Positions 45,036 to 54,907 of a stretch of DNA of 64,000 bases are shown piece by piece (the stretch's first letter is position 1; each line of letters opens with the position of its first letter). Source of the DNA: Sulfurimicrobium lacus (GTDB lineage: Bacteria; Pseudomonadota; Gammaproteobacteria; Burkholderiales; Sulfuricellaceae); contig NZ_AP022853.1 of the NCBI RefSeq assembly GCF_011764585.1, positions 3,133,501-3,197,500 of the forward strand, given 5' to 3'. Position numbers and translations under genes: made by a program. The notes under the pieces are model-generated. The model worked only from the letters and a program-made list of their open reading frames with translations, was not told the origin of the DNA and searched no databases.

Positions 45036-45703
45036 TATTTCGCCGTGTCCAGCAGGTATCCGAGGCCGCGCACGGTCGCAATATTGACGCCGCAGCCTTC
45101 GAGTTTCTTGCGCAGGCGATGGATGTAGACCTCGATCGCATTGTCGCCGGTCTCGCCCTCCCAGCCATAGAGCGATTCCAACAGGTGTTCCTTGCTCACC
45201 ACCTTGCCGGCGCGCATCAGCAGCAACTCGAAGATGCCCATTTCACGGGCCGACAGGTCGATCGGGCGGTCGGCGCAATAGACCCGGCGGCCCGACGCAT
45301 CGAAGGACAGCCCGCCGAAGCGGACCAGTTCGTTGCCGCCCCAGTTGGCGCGGCGCAGCAGGGCGCGAATACGGGCCTCGAGTTCCGGCAGGTCGAACGG
45401 CTTGGTCATGTAATCGTCCGCGCCCAGATCAAGCCCCTTGACCCGATCTTCCAGGGCATCACGCGCCGTCAGTATCAATACCGGGGCCAGCGGCTTGCGC
45501 TCGCGCAAACGCTTGAGCAACTGGAATCCGTCCATCTTGGGCAGCCCGAGATCCAGCACTGTCAGGTCGTAATCCTGCTGAGACAGGATATAGTCGGCCT
45601 CCTCGCCGTTCTTGGCGCAATCCACGCCATAGCCGGCCTGTTTCAGTGACGTAACAAGGCTGTCGGCCAGTAACGCATCGTCCTCGACAATCAGAATTCT
45701 CAC
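45035..45703 (-). CDS. OmpR-family response regulator
   Basis: A 222-aa regulator with an N-terminal receiver domain (acidic pocket VEDD, phosphorylated Asp51 in VLDLGLPKMDG, later Thr in LTARD and Lys in MTKPFDLPEL) and a C-terminal winged-helix domain (LSAREMGIFELLLMRAGKVV, TVRGLGYLLD). It is the cognate partner of the overlapping kinase gene and is first in the operon. Confidence 0.95.
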   Translation of the reverse strand: MRILIVEDDALLADSLVTSLKQAGYGVDCAKNGEEADYILSQQDYDLTVLDLGLPKMDGFQLLKRLRERKPLAPVLILTARDALEDRVKGLDLGADDYMTKPFDLPELEARIRALLRRANWGGNELVRFGGLSFDASGRRVYCADRPIDLSAREMGIFELLLMRAGKVVSKEHLLESLYGWEGETGDNAIEVYIHRLRKKLEGCGVNIATVRGLGYLLDTAK

Positions 45704-45838
45704 GAAAGGTTTCCCATAAAAGGAAGATTAAAGCAGGCATTTATTATAATGCCATGCGGCTATAGAAAATTCGGCCCGAATTAATGTTAATCAAGTGACC
45801 TCGACCACTTATAGCGCTTACAATCCTGCAACATAAGA
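45704..45838. other. divergent promoter region
   Basis: This AT-rich 135-bp gap lies between the two-component operon and the GGDEF-EAL gene and should contain both promoters. No structured element was recognised. Confidence 0.4.
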
Positions 45839-48505
45839 ATGCTGACGAGCGCGATGAAGCGTGGCAGGCCGCTCATTTTCAAACCGATCCGACTGTATAC
45901 CGACGAATATAAAAAAATGAAAAAACTTCTTGTCGCATTGTCCCGCCAGATGAAGACCCTGAAAGGCTTCTTTCTTGTTGCCTCGGTGACCACCGCCTTG
46001 CTGGTTTTCCTCGGTTCGTCACTGACTTCGTCACTGCTTTACGAAAAGCTGATTGCGCAGCGGACGGTGGACATGTCGCAAGGCATCGCGCAACAAACCT
46101 TCAATTCCCTTTACCAGGCCTTGCGCAGCGGCGGCTCGCGCCAGCAACTGGATCAGGCTATCGCCGCCGACATGTCGGCATTCCCCGATGCCCAGCATCG
46201 GATAGCCGTATTTCCTGCCACTTCCATCGAGAAACTATATGGCGGCAGAGCGACGGCCACGCCTGAGCCTGAAGATGTCAAAAATGTCTTTTCCAGCGGG
46301 AAGACGGTGACCAGTCAAACACCGCAGGAGATACGCTACGTTTATCCGCTGGCGGCGGAAACCTCCTGCGTTCAATGCCATAAAAACGTCCACGCGGGAG
46401 ATGTTCTGGGAGTCGTCGCGATCGAACACACGCTGCAACCGATCTCGATCAAGGTAAGACTCTATTTCATCAGCCTGTTCCTGGTCATGGGCTGCATCGT
46501 GCTGCTGGCCGGCGGCGGAGTCTACGTTTTTGCCATGAAGCGCATCAAGGGCTCGGTGGATCTGTTTCGCGAAAAGATCGAGGCGGTCGGCTCGGTCAAG
46601 GATCTGAACCAGCTCGACATCAGCCAGACCAATCTAGGCTTCGCGGAATTCGACGAAATATTCCATCACATCAACCAGCTGGTTGACCGGCTGAAAAACG
46701 TTGCCGTCGACAAGGACATCCTCGAGTTCGAAGTCAAGCTGCTGGAAAAATTCATCATCACCTCCAACGTGATGCGCGACTGGCGCGAGTTCATCAAGGA
46801 ACTGCTGCTGGAAATCAATTCGATCATCGATGCCTATGCCCTGCTCACCATCTTCCGCATCGAGGACGAGGGTTACGAGTGGGAGGTGTTCTGGCGCAAT
46901 ACGCCGTCTGCCGCCACCATCGAGCTTTTCGAGCGTATCGTGCGCGCGCAGCTGGAAACGAACCCGCATTTCCAGGGCACCAGCATCATCAACATCAACC
47001 ACCAGATTTCCGACGCCAGCAAGGCATTGCCCGAGCTTTCGCGCCGCGACATCGAGCTGCAAACCAAGTCCCTGCTGCTCGAAACACCGAAGATCGGCGG
47101 CATCGTCGGCATCGGCGTTCAGTCCACGCTGGCGCAGGACCCGGTACGCCACATCGTGATCGGCAGCATCCTGACCTCGCTGCTCAACCTGGTCGGATCG
47201 GTCAAGGCCATTTACAAGTACACCAAGGACCTGGAGTACTACGCCACGCGCGACCCGCTGACCGATCTCTACAACCAGCGCATGTTCTGGGAACTGCTGG
47301 GCTACGAAGTCGGCCGGGCGGAACGCCACCACCAGGAATTCGGCGTGATGGTGCTGGACATGGACAATTTTAAAACCGTCAACGACCGCTACGGCCACCC
47401 ATTCGGCGATGCATTCCTGCAGGCGTTCGCCAAGCTTCTGCACCAGGCGGTGCGCCAGGGCGACATGATCGTGCGCTACGGCGGCGACGAATTCGCCGTC
47501 ATCCTGCCGGAAGCCGGCGAATCGCAGGCATACGAGGTTGCCGAGCGCGTTGCCGAACTGCTCGAAAAATTCACCCTGGACGCCCCTGACGGCGCCAGGA
47601 TCAAGGCCACGACCTCCATCGGCATCGCCATCTGCCCTGCGCACGGCACCAACCCGCGCGACCTGTTCCTGGTCGCCGACAACATGATGTACAAGGCGAA
47701 AAAGGCGGGGAAGAACTGCATCGCCCTGCCCAGCGAAGACGAGATGGCGGAAGTGTTCAAGAAGGCCAGCGACAAGGGGATGATGATCGTCAAGGCGCTC
47801 GAGGAGCATCGCATCATTCCGTACTTCCAGCCCATCATCAACATGGCCAGCGGCGAAGCGATCATTCATGAACTGCTGATGCGCATCCAGGTCGGCGACC
47901 AGGTCGTAGCCGCCAACGAGTTCATCGAGGAAGCCGAGGCCATGGGTTTGGCGCACAAGATGGACTATCAGCTGATCGAAAAAGCCTTTGCCCAGGTCAA
48001 GGAACAGGGCTACCAGGGCATGCTGTTCGTCAACCTGTCGCCCAAGGCGCTGATCGTGGGCGAATTCATGAACCGCATCCACAAGCTGGCAATCCAATAT
48101 GCCATCGACCCGAGCCGCATCGTGTTCGAGATCACCGAGCGGGAAACCGTCAGCAACCTGAGCCTGCTGGAAAAATTCGTCCTGGATCTGAAATCACGTG
48201 GCTTCAGCTTCGCCATCGACGATTTCGGCTCGGGCTTTTCCTCCTTCCATTACATCAAGCGATTCCCGGTCGATTACATCAAGATCGAAGGCGAGTTCAT
48301 CAGGAACATACTCACCGACAACGAGTACCGGGCTTTCACCAAGAGCATCGTCACGCTCGCCCAGGAACTGGAGATCAAGACGATTGCGGAATATGTCGAA
48401 GACCAGTCAATCATGGATGAAGTCGGGCGGTTCGGCATCGATTTTGCGCAGGGCTATCATGTCGGACGTCCCGGACCCGTGCTTGTCGTTGGCAAGCATT
48501 CCTGA
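45839..48505 (+). CDS. membrane GGDEF-EAL protein with periplasmic heme-c sensor domain
   Basis: An 888-aa cyclic-di-GMP enzyme. After a first membrane helix (residues ~45-65) comes a periplasmic DUF3365-like domain containing a heme-c motif CVQCH (about residue 179) just before the second helix (~200-225). The cytoplasm holds a GAF-like linker (~290-460), GGDEF (YGGDEF with I-site RQGD) and EAL. In the EAL domain the motif reads ELL instead of EAL, but NLSP, EITERE, DDFGSGFSS and YIKIEG are intact. The start is ambiguous: ATG codons at 45839, 45854, 45917 and 45950 all lack a strong ribosome site. Heme suggests gas or redox sensing. Confidence 0.88.
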   Translation: MLTSAMKRGRPLIFKPIRLYTDEYKKMKKLLVALSRQMKTLKGFFLVASVTTALLVFLGSSLTSSLLYEKLIAQRTVDMSQGIAQQTFNSLYQALRSGGSRQQLDQAIAADMSAFPDAQHRIAVFPATSIEKLYGGRATATPEPEDVKNVFSSGKTVTSQTPQEIRYVYPLAAETSCVQCHKNVHAGDVLGVVAIEHTLQPISIKVRLYFISLFLVMGCIVLLAGGGVYVFAMKRIKGSVDLFREKIEAVGSVKDLNQLDISQTNLGFAEFDEIFHHINQLVDRLKNVAVDKDILEFEVKLLEKFIITSNVMRDWREFIKELLLEINSIIDAYALLTIFRIEDEGYEWEVFWRNTPSAATIELFERIVRAQLETNPHFQGTSIININHQISDASKALPELSRRDIELQTKSLLLETPKIGGIVGIGVQSTLAQDPVRHIVIGSILTSLLNLVGSVKAIYKYTKDLEYYATRDPLTDLYNQRMFWELLGYEVGRAERHHQEFGVMVLDMDNFKTVNDRYGHPFGDAFLQAFAKLLHQAVRQGDMIVRYGGDEFAVILPEAGESQAYEVAERVAELLEKFTLDAPDGARIKATTSIGIAICPAHGTNPRDLFLVADNMMYKAKKAGKNCIALPSEDEMAEVFKKASDKGMMIVKALEEHRIIPYFQPIINMASGEAIIHELLMRIQVGDQVVAANEFIEEAEAMGLAHKMDYQLIEKAFAQVKEQGYQGMLFVNLSPKALIVGEFMNRIHKLAIQYAIDPSRIVFEITERETVSNLSLLEKFVLDLKSRGFSFAIDDFGSGFSSFHYIKRFPVDYIKIEGEFIRNILTDNEYRAFTKSIVTLAQELEIKTIAEYVEDQSIMDEVGRFGIDFAQGYHVGRPGPVLVVGKHS

Positions 48506-48626
48506 GCCAGGCAGAAACCATACGCGGCGCTACTTCAAAATTGCAGCGACAACGCCGCGCATGACGCCGCGAAAGGGTGATCCGACATCGCGCTGAAGCT
48601 CTGCCACAACCAGCCGCACAAGCCTT

Positions 48627-50057
48627 TCATCGGCTATGAACCCACTGCAGCACGGCATCGAGCACCGGTTTCGCGGCGGCGGCGCGGGGATGGTTGACCA
48701 TCGCCACCACGATCATGCGTCGCCCCTGCTCATCGAACACATACCCGGCGACAGTGCGCACACCTTCGAGCGAACCGCTTTTGACGTGGGCATGCCCGGC
48801 AATCGAACTGCCGTTCAGGCGTTTTTTCATGGTGCCGTCGACGGCGACGATGGGCAGCGAGGACTCGAATTCGGCAAAGATCGGGCTGTGGCTGGCTGCC
48901 AGCAGCAACTCGCCGAGATGACGGGGGCTGATACGCTCGACGCGCGACAGGCCGGAGCCGTTTTCCAGTACCAGCTCGGGGAAATCCAGACCCTTGCCCA
49001 CAAGCCAGGACTCGATGGCCGCCGCACTTTTTGCCGGCGTGGCCGGCGGCCCGGCCTGTTCCGCACCCAGCGTGAGGAACAGCTGGCGCGCCATGACGTT
49101 GTTGCTGAACTTGTTGATGTCGCGAATCACGTCGGCCAGCGGCGGAGAATCGAAACGCGCCAGCAGGAGCGAACCCGGCGGGAGTTCGCCGGTCGTGAAA
49201 GAACCGCCCAGCGTGCCACCCAGTTCGTCCCAGAGCAGGCGGAAAACGCCATCCACATAGCTGCCGTTGGGCAGCGCGATCAGGTTGAAGCTCTTCTCGC
49301 CGCATAATGTGGAGAAGCGCCCGCGCAAAGTAAGCACCCGCTCCCTGCCGGCCGCCGAAACATCGGTGGCGATGCCTTCGCGCCAGTCGCCGCAGGGCGC
49401 GTTATCCGGCAGGATGGCGCTGACCACCTTGAAAGAAGCGGGTGCCGGGTCCGCCACCACTTTGAGAGCACCTTCAGGCTGCGGCAGCAGGCGCATCCGG
49501 ATGGCGTTGAAATTCACCAGCAGCGCCTGGGGCGCGGCATTGTATGCGCGCAGCGGCTCGTGATCGAACGCTCCCGGGTCGTGTGCCACGGGCTCGAAAT
49601 AGCTCTGGTCCACGACCACGCCGCCGCGGATGTCGCGCAAGCCACGCTGGCGCAAATCGCGCAGCAACAGCCAGAAGTTTTCCAGGGTCAGCTTGGGGTC
49701 GCCATAGCCCTTGAGGATCAGTGCGCCGTCGAGCGTTCCGCCTGTCAGCGCACCGCTTCCATAGGCTTCGGTTTTCCAGCTATAGGACGAACCGAGAAGT
49801 TCCAGTGCAGAGTAAGTCGTCACCAACTTCATGGTTGAGGCGGGGTTCATCGCCCGCTCCGCGCCGAGCGCGAGCAGCGGCTTGCGCGCCCGGTCTTCCT
49901 GCACCCAGACGCCGAGGCTGGATTCCGGCAACCCGGCTTCCTTGAGGGCGGCCCGGACCGGCGCCGGCAATGCGCCAGCGGTTGCCGTGCACGAAGCGCA
50001 AACGACGAACAGCGCCAGCAGCTTTGCGCCTAACCAGGAAAACCCCTCACCCCTCAT
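48627..50057 (-). CDS. dacB: D-alanyl-D-alanine carboxypeptidase/endopeptidase (PBP4 type)
   Basis: A 476-aa periplasmic peptidoglycan enzyme of family S13. The signal peptide ends near ATAGA (residue ~29). The active-site triad of motifs is complete: STMK (Ser74-Lys77), SNN (in INKFSNNVMARQL) and KSG (in HVKSGSLEGV). The large insert domain between the first two motifs is typical of PBP4. The ATG at 50057 has AAAGG upstream; an in-frame extension to 50120 is rejected. It trims pentapeptides and cuts cross-links. Confidence 0.93.
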   Translation of the reverse strand: MRGEGFSWLGAKLLALFVVCASCTATAGALPAPVRAALKEAGLPESSLGVWVQEDRARKPLLALGAERAMNPASTMKLVTTYSALELLGSSYSWKTEAYGSGALTGGTLDGALILKGYGDPKLTLENFWLLLRDLRQRGLRDIRGGVVVDQSYFEPVAHDPGAFDHEPLRAYNAAPQALLVNFNAIRMRLLPQPEGALKVVADPAPASFKVVSAILPDNAPCGDWREGIATDVSAAGRERVLTLRGRFSTLCGEKSFNLIALPNGSYVDGVFRLLWDELGGTLGGSFTTGELPPGSLLLARFDSPPLADVIRDINKFSNNVMARQLFLTLGAEQAGPPATPAKSAAAIESWLVGKGLDFPELVLENGSGLSRVERISPRHLGELLLAASHSPIFAEFESSLPIVAVDGTMKKRLNGSSIAGHAHVKSGSLEGVRTVAGYVFDEQGRRMIVVAMVNHPRAAAAKPVLDAVLQWVHSR

Positions 50058-50128
50058 ATACGACCTTTCACGTGACTTGTCGCGTAGAAAGTCGGAATCC
50101 CGTGCAATGGGACGCCTCACTCCTCACC

Positions 50129-51535
50129 CTATAGTTCGAAGGCATCGCGATAGCCCGGCACCGCCACGTCCCAGTGCCAGTTGTGGCGCAACAGGTCGGC
50201 AAAGGCGAAGGCGACATTCTCTTCGCCATGCACCACGAAAGTATGCCGGGGCGGCTTCTTGAAATGCCCCAGCCAGGACAGCAGGCCGGCCTGATCGGCA
50301 TGGGCGGACAGGCCGTTGATGGTGTAGAGATCGGCGCGCACCGGGATGTCCTGGCCGAAAATCCGCACGATCTTGGCGCCGTCCACCAGGCGCCGCCCCA
50401 GGGTGCCGCCCGCCTGGAAGCCGGTGATCAGTACCGAGCATTCGGGCCGCCCCAGGTTATAGCGCAGGTGATGCTTGATGCGCCCGGCGTCGCACATGCC
50501 GCTCGCCGAGATGATGATGGCGCCGCTTTTGATCTGGTTGAGCGCCATCGATTCTTCCACGCTCTCGGTGAATTGCACGTGCGGTACGTTCTGTCCGCGC
50601 TTCAACCACTGCATCATGCCGCGTGCTTCGGTGTCCATGAGCTCGATGTGCTTCATGGTGATTTCAGTCGCGCTGGTGGCCATGGGCGAATCGACGTAGA
50701 TGTTGAGATCGTGCAAACGCCCCTGCCGCGTCAGGTCATACAGCAAATAAAGAATTTCCTGGGAGCGTCCGACAGTAAAGGCCGGAATGATGACGTTGCC
50801 GCCCTTGCGCTTGAGGGTATCGGTGATCGCGTGAACCAGCTCTTCCGTGGTCTGGTCCAGGGTCTTGTGCAGCCGGTCGCCGTAGGTCGATTCGATCAGC
50901 AGCACGTCGGCGGATTCGATGATGGTGGGGTCCTGCAGGATGGGCTGCCCATTGTTGCCGAGATCGCCGGAGAACACCAGTTTCTGCGTCTGTCCGGCGT
51001 CGTCCACCCACACTTCGATGATCGCAGAACCGAGGATATGCCCGGCATCGCGGAATTTGCAGCGCACCGCCGCATGGGGCGACAACTCCACGTCGTATGA
51101 GACCGCGTGCAGTTGCGTGAGGCAGGCGTTCGCCTCGGCCACGGTATACAGCGGCTCGACTTCAGTGCGCTGCGACTGGCGCGAATTCCGGCCTTTGGCG
51201 TATTGCGCCCATTCGGCCTCTTTTTCCTGGATGTGGGCGGAATCGCGCAGCATGATTTCAAGCAACTCGGCCGTGGCGTGCGTGGTGTAAATCGGCCCGC
51301 TGAAGCCCTCGGCAACCAGCCGCGGCAACATGCCGGAGTGGTCGATGTGCGCGTGGGTGAGCAGCACGAAGTCGATGCCGTGCGGATCGAATTCGAACGC
51401 GGCGTAGTTCTTGTCGCGCGCCTCGCGCCCGCCCTGAAACATGCCGCAGTCCACCAGAAAGCGCACGCCGTGCGCCTCCAGCACATAGCAGGAACCTGTC
51501 ACTTCGCGACTGGCACCATGGAATTGGATTTTCAT
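50129..51535 (-). CDS. beta-CASP metallo-beta-lactamase RNA nuclease
   Basis: A 468-aa MBL-fold protein with a beta-CASP insert. The metal site is HAHIDHSG (His61, 63, Asp65, His66) with further ligands in FRDAGHILGSA and FSGDLG, and the beta-CASP blocks YVDSPMA and ASGMCDAGRIKHHL. The C-terminal RNA-metabolising motif THYTNGLSAHAD-type is YTINGLSAHADQ, followed by FVVHGEE. It belongs to the CPSF73-like nucleases that process or degrade RNA. A single gene, with dacB downstream on the same strand. Confidence 0.92.
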   Translation of the reverse strand: MKIQFHGASREVTGSCYVLEAHGVRFLVDCGMFQGGREARDKNYAAFEFDPHGIDFVLLTHAHIDHSGMLPRLVAEGFSGPIYTTHATAELLEIMLRDSAHIQEKEAEWAQYAKGRNSRQSQRTEVEPLYTVAEANACLTQLHAVSYDVELSPHAAVRCKFRDAGHILGSAIIEVWVDDAGQTQKLVFSGDLGNNGQPILQDPTIIESADVLLIESTYGDRLHKTLDQTTEELVHAITDTLKRKGGNVIIPAFTVGRSQEILYLLYDLTRQGRLHDLNIYVDSPMATSATEITMKHIELMDTEARGMMQWLKRGQNVPHVQFTESVEESMALNQIKSGAIIISASGMCDAGRIKHHLRYNLGRPECSVLITGFQAGGTLGRRLVDGAKIVRIFGQDIPVRADLYTINGLSAHADQAGLLSWLGHFKKPPRHTFVVHGEENVAFAFADLLRHNWHWDVAVPGYRDAFEL

Positions 51536-51625
51536 TGCAACGCACCCGGGCTTGGTAAATGGCTTATTGTAGCCCGGAGCGCGGCGACAGACACGAACGC
51601 AGCCGGGAAAAGCTGCGTTGAAAGC

Positions 51626-51994
51626 TCACACCAGCCGGTGACGGACCTTTCCGGCCATGAAGTCGTCGATGGTTTCGACCGCTTCCTTGCAGAAATGGCT
51701 GCAACCCAGGCCTTCCGGCATGCGGCTGACGGCGATGCCGCGCGCAACCGCGGTTTCCAGGTCCACCAGTCCGGCGCGGGCTTCGATCACCAGCTTCAGC
51801 ATGGGTAACTTGGCCAGCACTTCGGCGGGCAGTTCGGTGCCGAGGGTGATGATGATGTGGGTGCGCCAGCAATTCTCGCCGATCTGTTCCGGCGTCAGCT
51901 GCGGATACTCCTGCCAGCCGTACTTGGCCGCCTTGAGCATGGGGAACTCGACGGTATCGGGGAAGCGGGCGTTGTCGATTACGGTGATGTACAT
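51626..51994 (-). CDS. short protein resembling the N-terminal domain of D-2-hydroxyacid dehydrogenases
   Basis: A 122-aa protein. Residues ~50-95 (AEVLAKLPMLKLVIEARAGL, then VDLETAVARGIAVSRMPEG) resemble the substrate-domain segment just before the NAD-binding part of D-isomer 2-hydroxyacid dehydrogenases (GVDNIDLEAA..RGI.V). The NAD domain is absent and the sequence ends with a unique ETIDDFMAGKVRHRLV. No internal frame carries the missing part, so it is either a stand-alone small protein or a long-settled truncation. The ATG at 51994 is ten bases after the DJ-1 gene. Confidence 0.5.
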   Translation of the reverse strand: MYITVIDNARFPDTVEFPMLKAAKYGWQEYPQLTPEQIGENCWRTHIIITLGTELPAEVLAKLPMLKLVIEARAGLVDLETAVARGIAVSRMPEGLGCSHFCKEAVETIDDFMAGKVRHRLV

Positions 51995-52004
51995 GGGTTT
52001 ATTT

Positions 52005-52565
52005 TCAGTATTTTCCGGGGCGTTGCAGACCGGCTTCGACTTCATCCCGCTTGGCGCGGCCGAGAAGCGTTTCGATCAATTCCAGGGCGAAATCCATGGC
52101 CGTGCCCGGGCCGCGCGAGGTAATCACCGTGCCGTCCTTGACCACCGCGTCGTTGCTGAAAGTTGTGTCCGGCAAGTCCATGCGGTCCACGAAACCGGGA
52201 TAGCTGGTCGCCATCTTGCCGCTGAGCAAACCCGCCGCGGCAAGCACGGCCGGAGCCGCGCAGATGGCGCAGGTGTACTTGCCATCCCGGGCCATCTTCT
52301 GCAGCAGGGGAATGATGCGCGGATCGTCCCGCAGATGCGTCATGCCCGGCATGCCCCCGGGCAGCACCACCATGTCGTAGCTTTCGCGCAGCGCCACGTC
52401 CAGCGTGCAATCCGGCACCAGCAACGTGCCGCGGCTCGCCTTGACGATGCCGGGCTGCAGCCCCGCCACGACAACGTCGACCGCCGCGCGGCGCAGCAGG
52501 TCGATGATGGTGACGGCTTCGATTTCTTCGCAGCCTTCGGCGAGGGGGACGAGGACTTTAGGCAT
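52005..52565 (-). CDS. DJ-1/PfpI family protein (YajL-like)
   Basis: A 186-aa DJ-1 superfamily protein. The nucleophile elbow is AICAAPAVL with Cys102, and Glu15 (EGCEEIEA) is placed to stabilise it. ITSRGPGTAMDFAL near the C-terminus is conserved in YajL/ThiJ. Proposed roles of the family are protein repair, glyoxalase-like activity and oxidative-stress protection. The ATG at 52565 gives the standard MPKVLVPLA start. Confidence 0.92.
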   Translation of the reverse strand: MPKVLVPLAEGCEEIEAVTIIDLLRRAAVDVVVAGLQPGIVKASRGTLLVPDCTLDVALRESYDMVVLPGGMPGMTHLRDDPRIIPLLQKMARDGKYTCAICAAPAVLAAAGLLSGKMATSYPGFVDRMDLPDTTFSNDAVVKDGTVITSRGPGTAMDFALELIETLLGRAKRDEVEAGLQRPGKY

Positions 52566-52582
52566 GGTCGCCTCCAAATGAT

Positions 52583-52637
52583 TCAGCCACGGAGATCACA
52601 GGAAAGCACGCAGCTTCTCTGTGACCGCCGTGGCTGA
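52583..52637. repeat. intergenic inverted repeat between yajQ and the DJ-1 gene
   Basis: TCAGCCACGGAGATCACAG (52583-52601) pairs at 17 of 19 positions with 52619-52637. It resembles the CCACAGAG...CTCTGTGG repeat at 24850-24929. The first arm overlaps the region just upstream of the DJ-1 start. Confidence 0.75.
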
Positions 52638-52646
52638 TTTGCAGCT

Positions 52647-53132
52647 TTAATCCCGGAAATTCTGGTACTGCAGCGGAAAATCGGTAATGGATTTCTTGAC
52701 CAGCGCGATCGTGTCCTGCAGCAGGTCGCGCTTGGCGCCGGTCACGCGCACAGCCTCGCCCTGGATGCTGGCCTGCACCTTGATCTTGCTGTCCTTGATC
52801 AGTTTGACGATCTTCTTCGCCAGCTCGGTTTCCACGCCGGTTTTCACGGTGATGGTCTGCTTGACCTTGTTGCCGCTGATTTTCTCGATCTTGCCCTTGT
52901 CCAGGCAACTCACGTCGATGCTGCGCTTGCCCAGCACCTGGTTGAGGATGTCGAATACCTGGTCAAGCTTGAAATCGTCGTCGGCGAACAGCGTCAGCGC
53001 ATATTCAGCCTGCTCGATACGCGAATCGGAGCCTTTGAAGTCGAAGCGGCCGCTGACCACCTTGTTGGCCTGGTCGACCGCGTTGCGCAAGTCCTGCTTG
53101 TCTACTTCGGAAACGATATCGAATGAAGGCAT
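52647..53132 (-). CDS. YajQ family nucleotide-binding protein
   Basis: A 161-aa UPF0234/YajQ protein ([20 protein letters not shown], then [15 protein letters not shown]). It consists of two RNA-binding-like domains. A family member in Xanthomonas binds cyclic-di-GMP and acts as a regulator; in this window, rich in GGDEF proteins, that role is possible but not shown. Length is standard, and ppnP lies nine bases upstream. Confidence 0.93.
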   Translation of the reverse strand: MPSFDIVSEVDKQDLRNAVDQANKVVSGRFDFKGSDSRIEQAEYALTLFADDDFKLDQVFDILNQVLGKRSIDVSCLDKGKIEKISGNKVKQTITVKTGVETELAKKIVKLIKDSKIKVQASIQGEAVRVTGAKRDLLQDTIALVKKSITDFPLQYQNFRD

Positions 53133-53141
53133 GTCCTGCTC

Positions 53142-53453
53142 CTAGGCGAAGTGACAGACGTAATCCAGCAGTTCCACGGTTTCGATGTCGAAGCTGCTGT
53201 TGCCGGGCACGCTGAACTTCTCGCCGGCGCCGTAGGTTTTCCACTCGCTCTCGCCCTTGAGGCGCACCTTGCACACGCCGCCGTTGATTTCCATGATTTC
53301 CGGGGCGCCGGTATTGAATACCAGGCTGGAAGGGAAAATCACGCCGACGGTCTTTTTTGTCCCATCAGGAAACTGCACGGTGTGGGAAACACACTTGCCG
53401 TCGAAATAGACATTGGCTTTTTTGACTACGGATACGTTATCGAACTGCGACAT
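53142..53453 (-). CDS. ppnP: pyrimidine/purine nucleoside phosphorylase
   Basis: A 103-aa cupin-fold enzyme of the YaiE/PpnP family, which splits many nucleosides with phosphate. The conserved block [20 protein letters not shown] is followed by [20 protein letters not shown]. It is cytoplasmic and lies between yajQ and the DUF2788 gene in one leftward operon. Confidence 0.93.
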   Translation of the reverse strand: MSQFDNVSVVKKANVYFDGKCVSHTVQFPDGTKKTVGVIFPSSLVFNTGAPEIMEINGGVCKVRLKGESEWKTYGAGEKFSVPGNSSFDIETVELLDYVCHFA

Positions 53454-53454
53454 T

Positions 53455-53667
53455 TCAGATTCCCCATAATTTTTGAATTACCGACTTGGCGACAAAACCC
53501 AGCATGCCGAAAGACAGGACGAAAAAAAGCACAAAAGTACCGGTTTTCCCTGCCTTCGACGCCCACGCCAGTTCGCCGATTATGAACAGCATGTAGAGCA
53601 TGAAGGCGCCAAGACCGTAGGTCAGGCCAAACTCGGAGATCTGCCCTTCAGTCCACCCGGCGAACAT
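53455..53667 (-). CDS. DUF2788 small membrane protein
   Basis: A 70-aa protein with two hydrophobic helices (residues ~12-33 and 42-65) separated by a short basic loop (ASKAGKTG). [20 protein letters not shown] matches the DUF2788 family of beta- and gammaproteobacteria. It starts 12 bases after argG and one base before ppnP. Function unknown. Confidence 0.8.
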   Translation of the reverse strand: MFAGWTEGQISEFGLTYGLGAFMLYMLFIIGELAWASKAGKTGTFVLFFVLSFGMLGFVAKSVIQKLWGI

Positions 53668-53679
53668 GCCATCACCTTG

Positions 53680-54897
53680 TTATTTGCGCCCAGCCTTGGC
53701 CGCGATGCGCATGCGCAGGGCGTTGAGCTTGATGAAGCCGCCAGCGTCGGCCTGGTTGTAGGCGCCAGCATCGTCCTCGAAGGTCGCGATGTTGGCGTCG
53801 AACAGGGAATCGGTCTTGGAGTCCCGGCCCACCACGATCACGTTGCCCTTGTAGAGCTTCATCCGCACCCAGCCGTTGACGTGTGCCTGGGTATGGTCGA
53901 TCAGCACCTGCAGGGCCTTGCGCTCCGGCGCCCACCAGTAGCCGTTGTAAATCAGGCTGGCGTAGCGCGGCATCAGGTCGTCCTTGAGGTGCGCCACTTC
54001 GCGGTCCAGGGTGATGGATTCGATAGCGCGATGACCCTTGAGCATGATGGTGCCGCCAGGCGTCTCATAGCAACCGCGCGATTTCATGCCGACGTAGCGG
54101 TTTTCCACCAGGTCGAGACGACCGATGCCGTGCTTGCCGCCGAGGCGATTGAGTTCGGCCAGCAGTTCGGCTGCCTTCATGGGCTTGCCGTTGAGAGCGA
54201 CCGGGTCGCCGTTGGCATATTCGATATCGAGGTATTCGGCCTGGTCGGGCGCCTTCTCCGGCGACACCGTCCAGCGCCACATATCTTCTTCCGCCTCGGC
54301 CGCCGGGTTCTCCAGGTGGCGGCCTTCGTAGCTGATGTGCAGCAGGTTGGCGTCCATGCTGTAAGGGCTGCCGCCCTGCTTGTGCTTCATCTCCACCGGG
54401 ATGCCGTGCCGCTCGGCGTAAGCCAGCAGCTTTTCGCGCGACAGCAGGTCCCATTCGCGCCACGGGGCGATGATCTTGATTTCCGGGTTCAGGGCGTAGG
54501 CGCCCAGTTCGAAGCGCACCTGGTCGTTGCCTTTGCCGGTGGCGCCGTGCGAGATTGCGTCGCCGCCGGTTTCCCTGGCGATTTCGATCAGCCGCTTGGC
54601 GATCAGAGGCCGAGCGATGGAGGTGCCGAGCAGGTACTCACCCTCGTAAACCGTGTTGGCGCGGAACATGGGGAAGACGAAATCGCGCACGAACTCTTCC
54701 TTGAGATCGTCGATGTAGATTTCCTTGACGCCGAATTTCTTGGCCTTTTCACGGGCCGGCTCGAGTTCCTCGCCTTGGCCGATGTCGGCGGTGAAGGTGA
54801 CGATTTCGCATTGGTAGGTGTCCTGCAACCACTTCAGGATCACCGAGGTATCCAGCCCGCCGGAATAGGCGAGCACGACTTTGTTGACGTTGCTCAT
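53680..54897 (-). CDS. argG: argininosuccinate synthase
   Basis: A 405-aa ATP-dependent enzyme joining citrulline and aspartate in arginine synthesis. The PP-loop is [26 protein letters not shown] and [12 protein letters not shown] are conserved substrate-binding blocks. It lies downstream of argF on the same strand, the two separated by the heptamer repeat array. GGAG lies about eight bases before the ATG, adjoining the first repeat unit. Confidence 0.97.
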   Translation of the reverse strand: MSNVNKVVLAYSGGLDTSVILKWLQDTYQCEIVTFTADIGQGEELEPAREKAKKFGVKEIYIDDLKEEFVRDFVFPMFRANTVYEGEYLLGTSIARPLIAKRLIEIARETGGDAISHGATGKGNDQVRFELGAYALNPEIKIIAPWREWDLLSREKLLAYAERHGIPVEMKHKQGGSPYSMDANLLHISYEGRHLENPAAEAEEDMWRWTVSPEKAPDQAEYLDIEYANGDPVALNGKPMKAAELLAELNRLGGKHGIGRLDLVENRYVGMKSRGCYETPGGTIMLKGHRAIESITLDREVAHLKDDLMPRYASLIYNGYWWAPERKALQVLIDHTQAHVNGWVRMKLYKGNVIVVGRDSKTDSLFDANIATFEDDAGAYNQADAGGFIKLNALRMRIAAKAGRK

Positions 54898-54907
54898 AAA
54901 AACTCCA

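Noticed and set aside
46634-48097. 487-codon open frame antisense to the GGDEF-EAL gene
   Set aside because: It mirrors the GGDEF/EAL coding frame and has composition typical of a complement of GC-rich codons.
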